DNA of 34,957 bases from an uncultured Actinomycetes bacterium (GTDB taxonomy: Bacteria > Actinomycetota > Actinomycetes > Nanopelagicales > Nanopelagicaceae): positions 1-34,957 of the forward strand of contig CAIMSI010000080.1 of the NCBI GenBank assembly GCA_903844115.1. Direction: 5' to 3'. The notes beneath the pieces are model-generated. The model did not search any database. It saw only the letters and a list, made by a program, of their open reading frames with translations, and was not told the origin of the DNA. The position numbers and the translations under genes were made by a program. Below, piece by piece: positions 33,722 through 34,957 of the stretch (the first letter of the stretch is position 1; each line of letters begins with the position of its first letter).

Positions 33722-34306
33722 TTATGCGCGTGTACTTGGTGCTGACTTCTTCTTTGTTGCCTTACGTTTCTTGCGCTGAGTTTGGCGCCATAATGTGCGC
33801 GCATACCAAAGAAGGAATAGAAGTACTGCGCAACCAAGAAGGAAAATTACAACCACGAAAATAGCTGCTCCGTGGCTCGAGCTCGTTGCTCCACCTGTTT
33901 TAGATATTGTCGGAGTCGGAGTCGGTGAAGCAGATGCAGCAGCCATGTCAGCCGGTGCATTAAATAGGAATGTGTAAGAACCTTGAAGTGGTGCTTCTCC
34001 TGCGGCCAACAATGTATATGAAACTGTATAGACGCCAGCGGCAGTCAAGGGTTTAAGTCCGACGACAACGGAAGCATCAGTAACAGTTATAGATCCATCA
34101 TCCACAGGGTTGCCCTTGGGATCAATAACGGAAAGCTGGTTGCCATCTGCCTGCAAAGTAGATGCGCCAGTAATTGAAACTGCATTGGGGGCAATTCCCA
34201 ATACGGCCCCGGATGCCGGCGATGCTTCTACTAAAGAATTTGCATGCGCGGCGGTTGGGAGCAAAAGGAAAAGCGCGCTAGCTGCAGCGATTAAGCGCAA
34301 CTTCAT
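33722..34306 (-). CDS. CopC-like periplasmic domain protein with C-terminal membrane anchor
   Basis: 194-aa secreted protein: signal peptide ending near TAAHA, a CopC-type beta-barrel (ANSLVEASPASGAVLGIAPNAVSITG to VYTVSYTLLAAGEAPLQGSYTFLF), a Pro/Thr/Ser linker (SASPTPTPT), a membrane helix and a basic tail (RKKRKATKKK). The Cu(II) ligands of CopC are not seen: the mature N-terminus is Asn in place of His1, and the usual DGHP segment is AGEAP. ATG at 34306 is preferred over that at 34312 because AAGGGAG then stands about 7 nt upstream. It is in operon with CopD-CtaG. Confidence 0.85.
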   Translation of the reverse strand: MKLRLIAAASALFLLLPTAAHANSLVEASPASGAVLGIAPNAVSITGASTLQADGNQLSVIDPKGNPVDDGSITVTDASVVVGLKPLTAAGVYTVSYTLLAAGEAPLQGSYTFLFNAPADMAAASASPTPTPTISKTGGATSSSHGAAIFVVVIFLLGCAVLLFLLWYARTLWRQTQRKKRKATKKKSAPSTRA

Positions 34307-34347
34307 GGTCATTCTCCCTTCGATTAGGGTCAATCTTCTCACTTGCT

Positions 34348-34353
34348 TACAAT
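34348..34353 (+). promoter_or_regulatory. leaderless -10 for the FmdB-like gene
   Basis: TACAAT, 7 nt, ATG at 34361; one of the best -10 matches in the window. The longer frame beginning at 34343 would include this promoter and is therefore rejected. Confidence 0.55.
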
Positions 34354-34360
34354 ACGCACT

Positions 34361-34564
34361 ATGCCTACGTATCAATACGCCTGCAACGCGTGTGAGCACC
34401 AGTTTGAGGTGGTTCAGTCCTTTTCAGAGGAGCCAATCTCAGTTTGCCCAGAATGCAAAGGTGAAGTTCGTAAGGTGTATGCGAATGTCGGAGTTGTATT
34501 TAAAGGATCTGGATTCTACAAAACGGATTCTCGGCCCAGTTCTAGCAAGCCTGCAACAGAGTAA
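34361..34564 (+). CDS. FmdB-family zinc ribbon protein
   Basis: 67-aa putative regulatory protein. Begins MPTYQYACNACEHQFEVVQSF and has a second knuckle CPECKGEVRKVY, giving a CxxC-CxxC zinc ribbon, then GVVFKGSGFYKTDSR and a Ser/Lys tail. The family is very widespread and its function is unclear, though named after a regulator of formamidase in Methylophilus. Divergent from the CopC-like gene. Confidence 0.92.
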   Translation: MPTYQYACNACEHQFEVVQSFSEEPISVCPECKGEVRKVYANVGVVFKGSGFYKTDSRPSSSKPATE

Positions 34565-34584
34565 ATCCAGAATAGTTATCTAAC

Positions 34585-34719
34585 TTATTCGTAATGCGGC
34601 GGGCGGTCGCCCTTAATTTCATCATCCCGAGAATTATCAAAAGAAACTTCAGCTGGAACTTTTTGTTCTTCATCAGCAGTTTTCGCTGGAATTAGCGGCT
34701 TTTTTGTATTCTCGGTCAC
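34585..34719 (-). CDS. 44-aa acidic hypothetical protein
   Basis: A 44-aa frame starting with GTG: MTENTKKPLIPAKTADEEQ at the N-terminus, ending GDRPPHYE. Rich in Asp, Glu and Lys, with no membrane segment or known domain. Support is the TAGAAT exactly 6 nt before the GTG, the same leaderless geometry as the neighbours, and good coding-like codon use. It fills most of the gap between the FmdB-like and MMPL genes. An alternative ATG frame at 34723 gives only 16 codons. Confidence 0.5.
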   Translation of the reverse strand: MTENTKKPLIPAKTADEEQKVPAEVSFDNSRDDEIKGDRPPHYE

Positions 34720-34725
34720 ACATTA

Positions 34726-34731
34726 ATTCTA
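34726..34731 (-). promoter_or_regulatory. leaderless -10 for the 44-aa gene
   Basis: TAGAAT, 6 nt, GTG at 34719. Confidence 0.45.
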
Positions 34732-34747
34732 CTCTCTATCCCCGTGT

Positions 34748-34753
34748 AATAAT
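34748..34753 (+). promoter_or_regulatory. leaderless -10 for the MMPL gene
   Basis: AATAAT (within TAATAATTAA), 6 nt, ATG at 34760. Confidence 0.4.
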
Positions 34754-34759
34754 TAATCC

Positions 34760-34957
34760 ATGTTTGAGAAACTTGGCCATTCAGTAGTTCGCCGCCGTAA
34801 ATCCGTATTAGCACTATTCATTGTTGCGCTCATTGGCCTGGGGGTGCTCGCAGGTCTAGCAGTACCACGCCTCTCTGGTGGCGGCTACTCAAACCCCAAC
34901 AGCGATTCAGCTAAAGTTTTTAAATATCTAACTGACACCTTCCACGTAAAAGATCCA
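34760..34957 (+). CDS. MMPL/RND-family transporter (partial, 5' end only)
   Basis: The first 66 residues are in the window. MFEKLGHSVVRRRKSVLALF leads into a single membrane helix (about 15-36), followed by a polar extracytoplasmic start with LSGGGYSNPNSDSAKVFKYL. This is the typical N-terminus of actinobacterial MMPL transporters, RND-type proteins exporting lipids or drugs. The rest lies outside the window. Substrate unknown. Confidence 0.8.
   Translation, partial: MFEKLGHSVVRRRKSVLALFIVALIGLGVLAGLAVPRLSGGGYSNPNSDSAKVFKYLTDTFHVKDP

Noticed and set aside
1-34957. Insertion sequences, prophage, CRISPR arrays, tRNA or rRNA genes
   Set aside because: Every region is accounted for by core genes; no transposase, integrase, repeat-spacer array or RNA gene was recognised by eye.

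Overview
The window reads as chromosomal core DNA of a low-GC, tightly packed actinobacterium. Marker families found essentially only in Actinobacteria are present: a WhiB iron-sulfur protein, the MtrA/MtrB two-component pair, MshB of mycothiol synthesis, and DUF3107, DUF3117, DUF3499 and DUF5719 proteins. The AT-rich codon use, frequent 1-4 nt stop/start overlaps, convergent genes that overlap at their 3' ends, and near absence of terminators suggest a streamlined planktonic lineage such as the freshwater acI group (Nanopelagicales). That taxon is an inference; no rRNA is present to test it.

Layout. 1-11.2 kb (all minus strand) is an envelope and signalling block: mannose-1-phosphate guanylyltransferase, whiB2-like, a giant GT2/membrane glycosyltransferase, a DUF5719 protein, DUF3499, phosphomannomutase, S-adenosylhomocysteine hydrolase, mtrA and mtrB (mtrB cut by the window edge). 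It corresponds to the mycobacterial mtrB-mtrA-sahH...manB-whiB2-manC neighbourhood. 11.2-15.0 kb: dapC and ferredoxin fdxA on minus, then on plus a CysRS-like protein carrying an extra N-terminal SH3-like domain, converging on mshB. 15.0-17.7 kb: TetR regulator, DUF3107, PHP phosphoesterase, EamA transporter. 17.7-20.2 kb: an unusual Nramp-family transporter translationally coupled to a soluble PRC/MgtE-N/CBS protein. 20.2-25.8 kb: mrp, tatB, O-methyltransferase, pepA, nhaA-like, DUF3117, a 59-aa sigma region-4-like protein and a LOG-family enzyme. 25.8-30.3 kb: dapD, a SpoIID-domain protein, a second GT2 and UDP-glucose dehydrogenase. 30.2-34.9 kb: purE, purK, a CopD-CtaG fusion, a CopC-like protein, an FmdB zinc ribbon, a 44-aa acidic protein and the start of an MMPL transporter.

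How it fits together. The nucleotide-sugar enzymes (ManB, ManC-like, UDP-Glc dehydrogenase) supply the two GT2 systems, and DapC/DapD supply meso-diaminopimelate for peptidoglycan, so much of the window is cell-envelope synthesis with growth control by MtrAB and WhiB2. A recurrent promoter form, a TANNNT hexamer followed by 6-7 nt and then directly the start codon, occurs before more than a dozen genes. It implies pervasive leaderless transcription and was used here to choose several starts.

The most interesting items are the SH3-CysRS-like fusion next to mshB, the Nramp protein that has lost the canonical Asn and Met metal ligands and is coupled to a stand-alone MgtE-type Mg2+ sensor, and a CopC-like protein without recognisable copper ligands.
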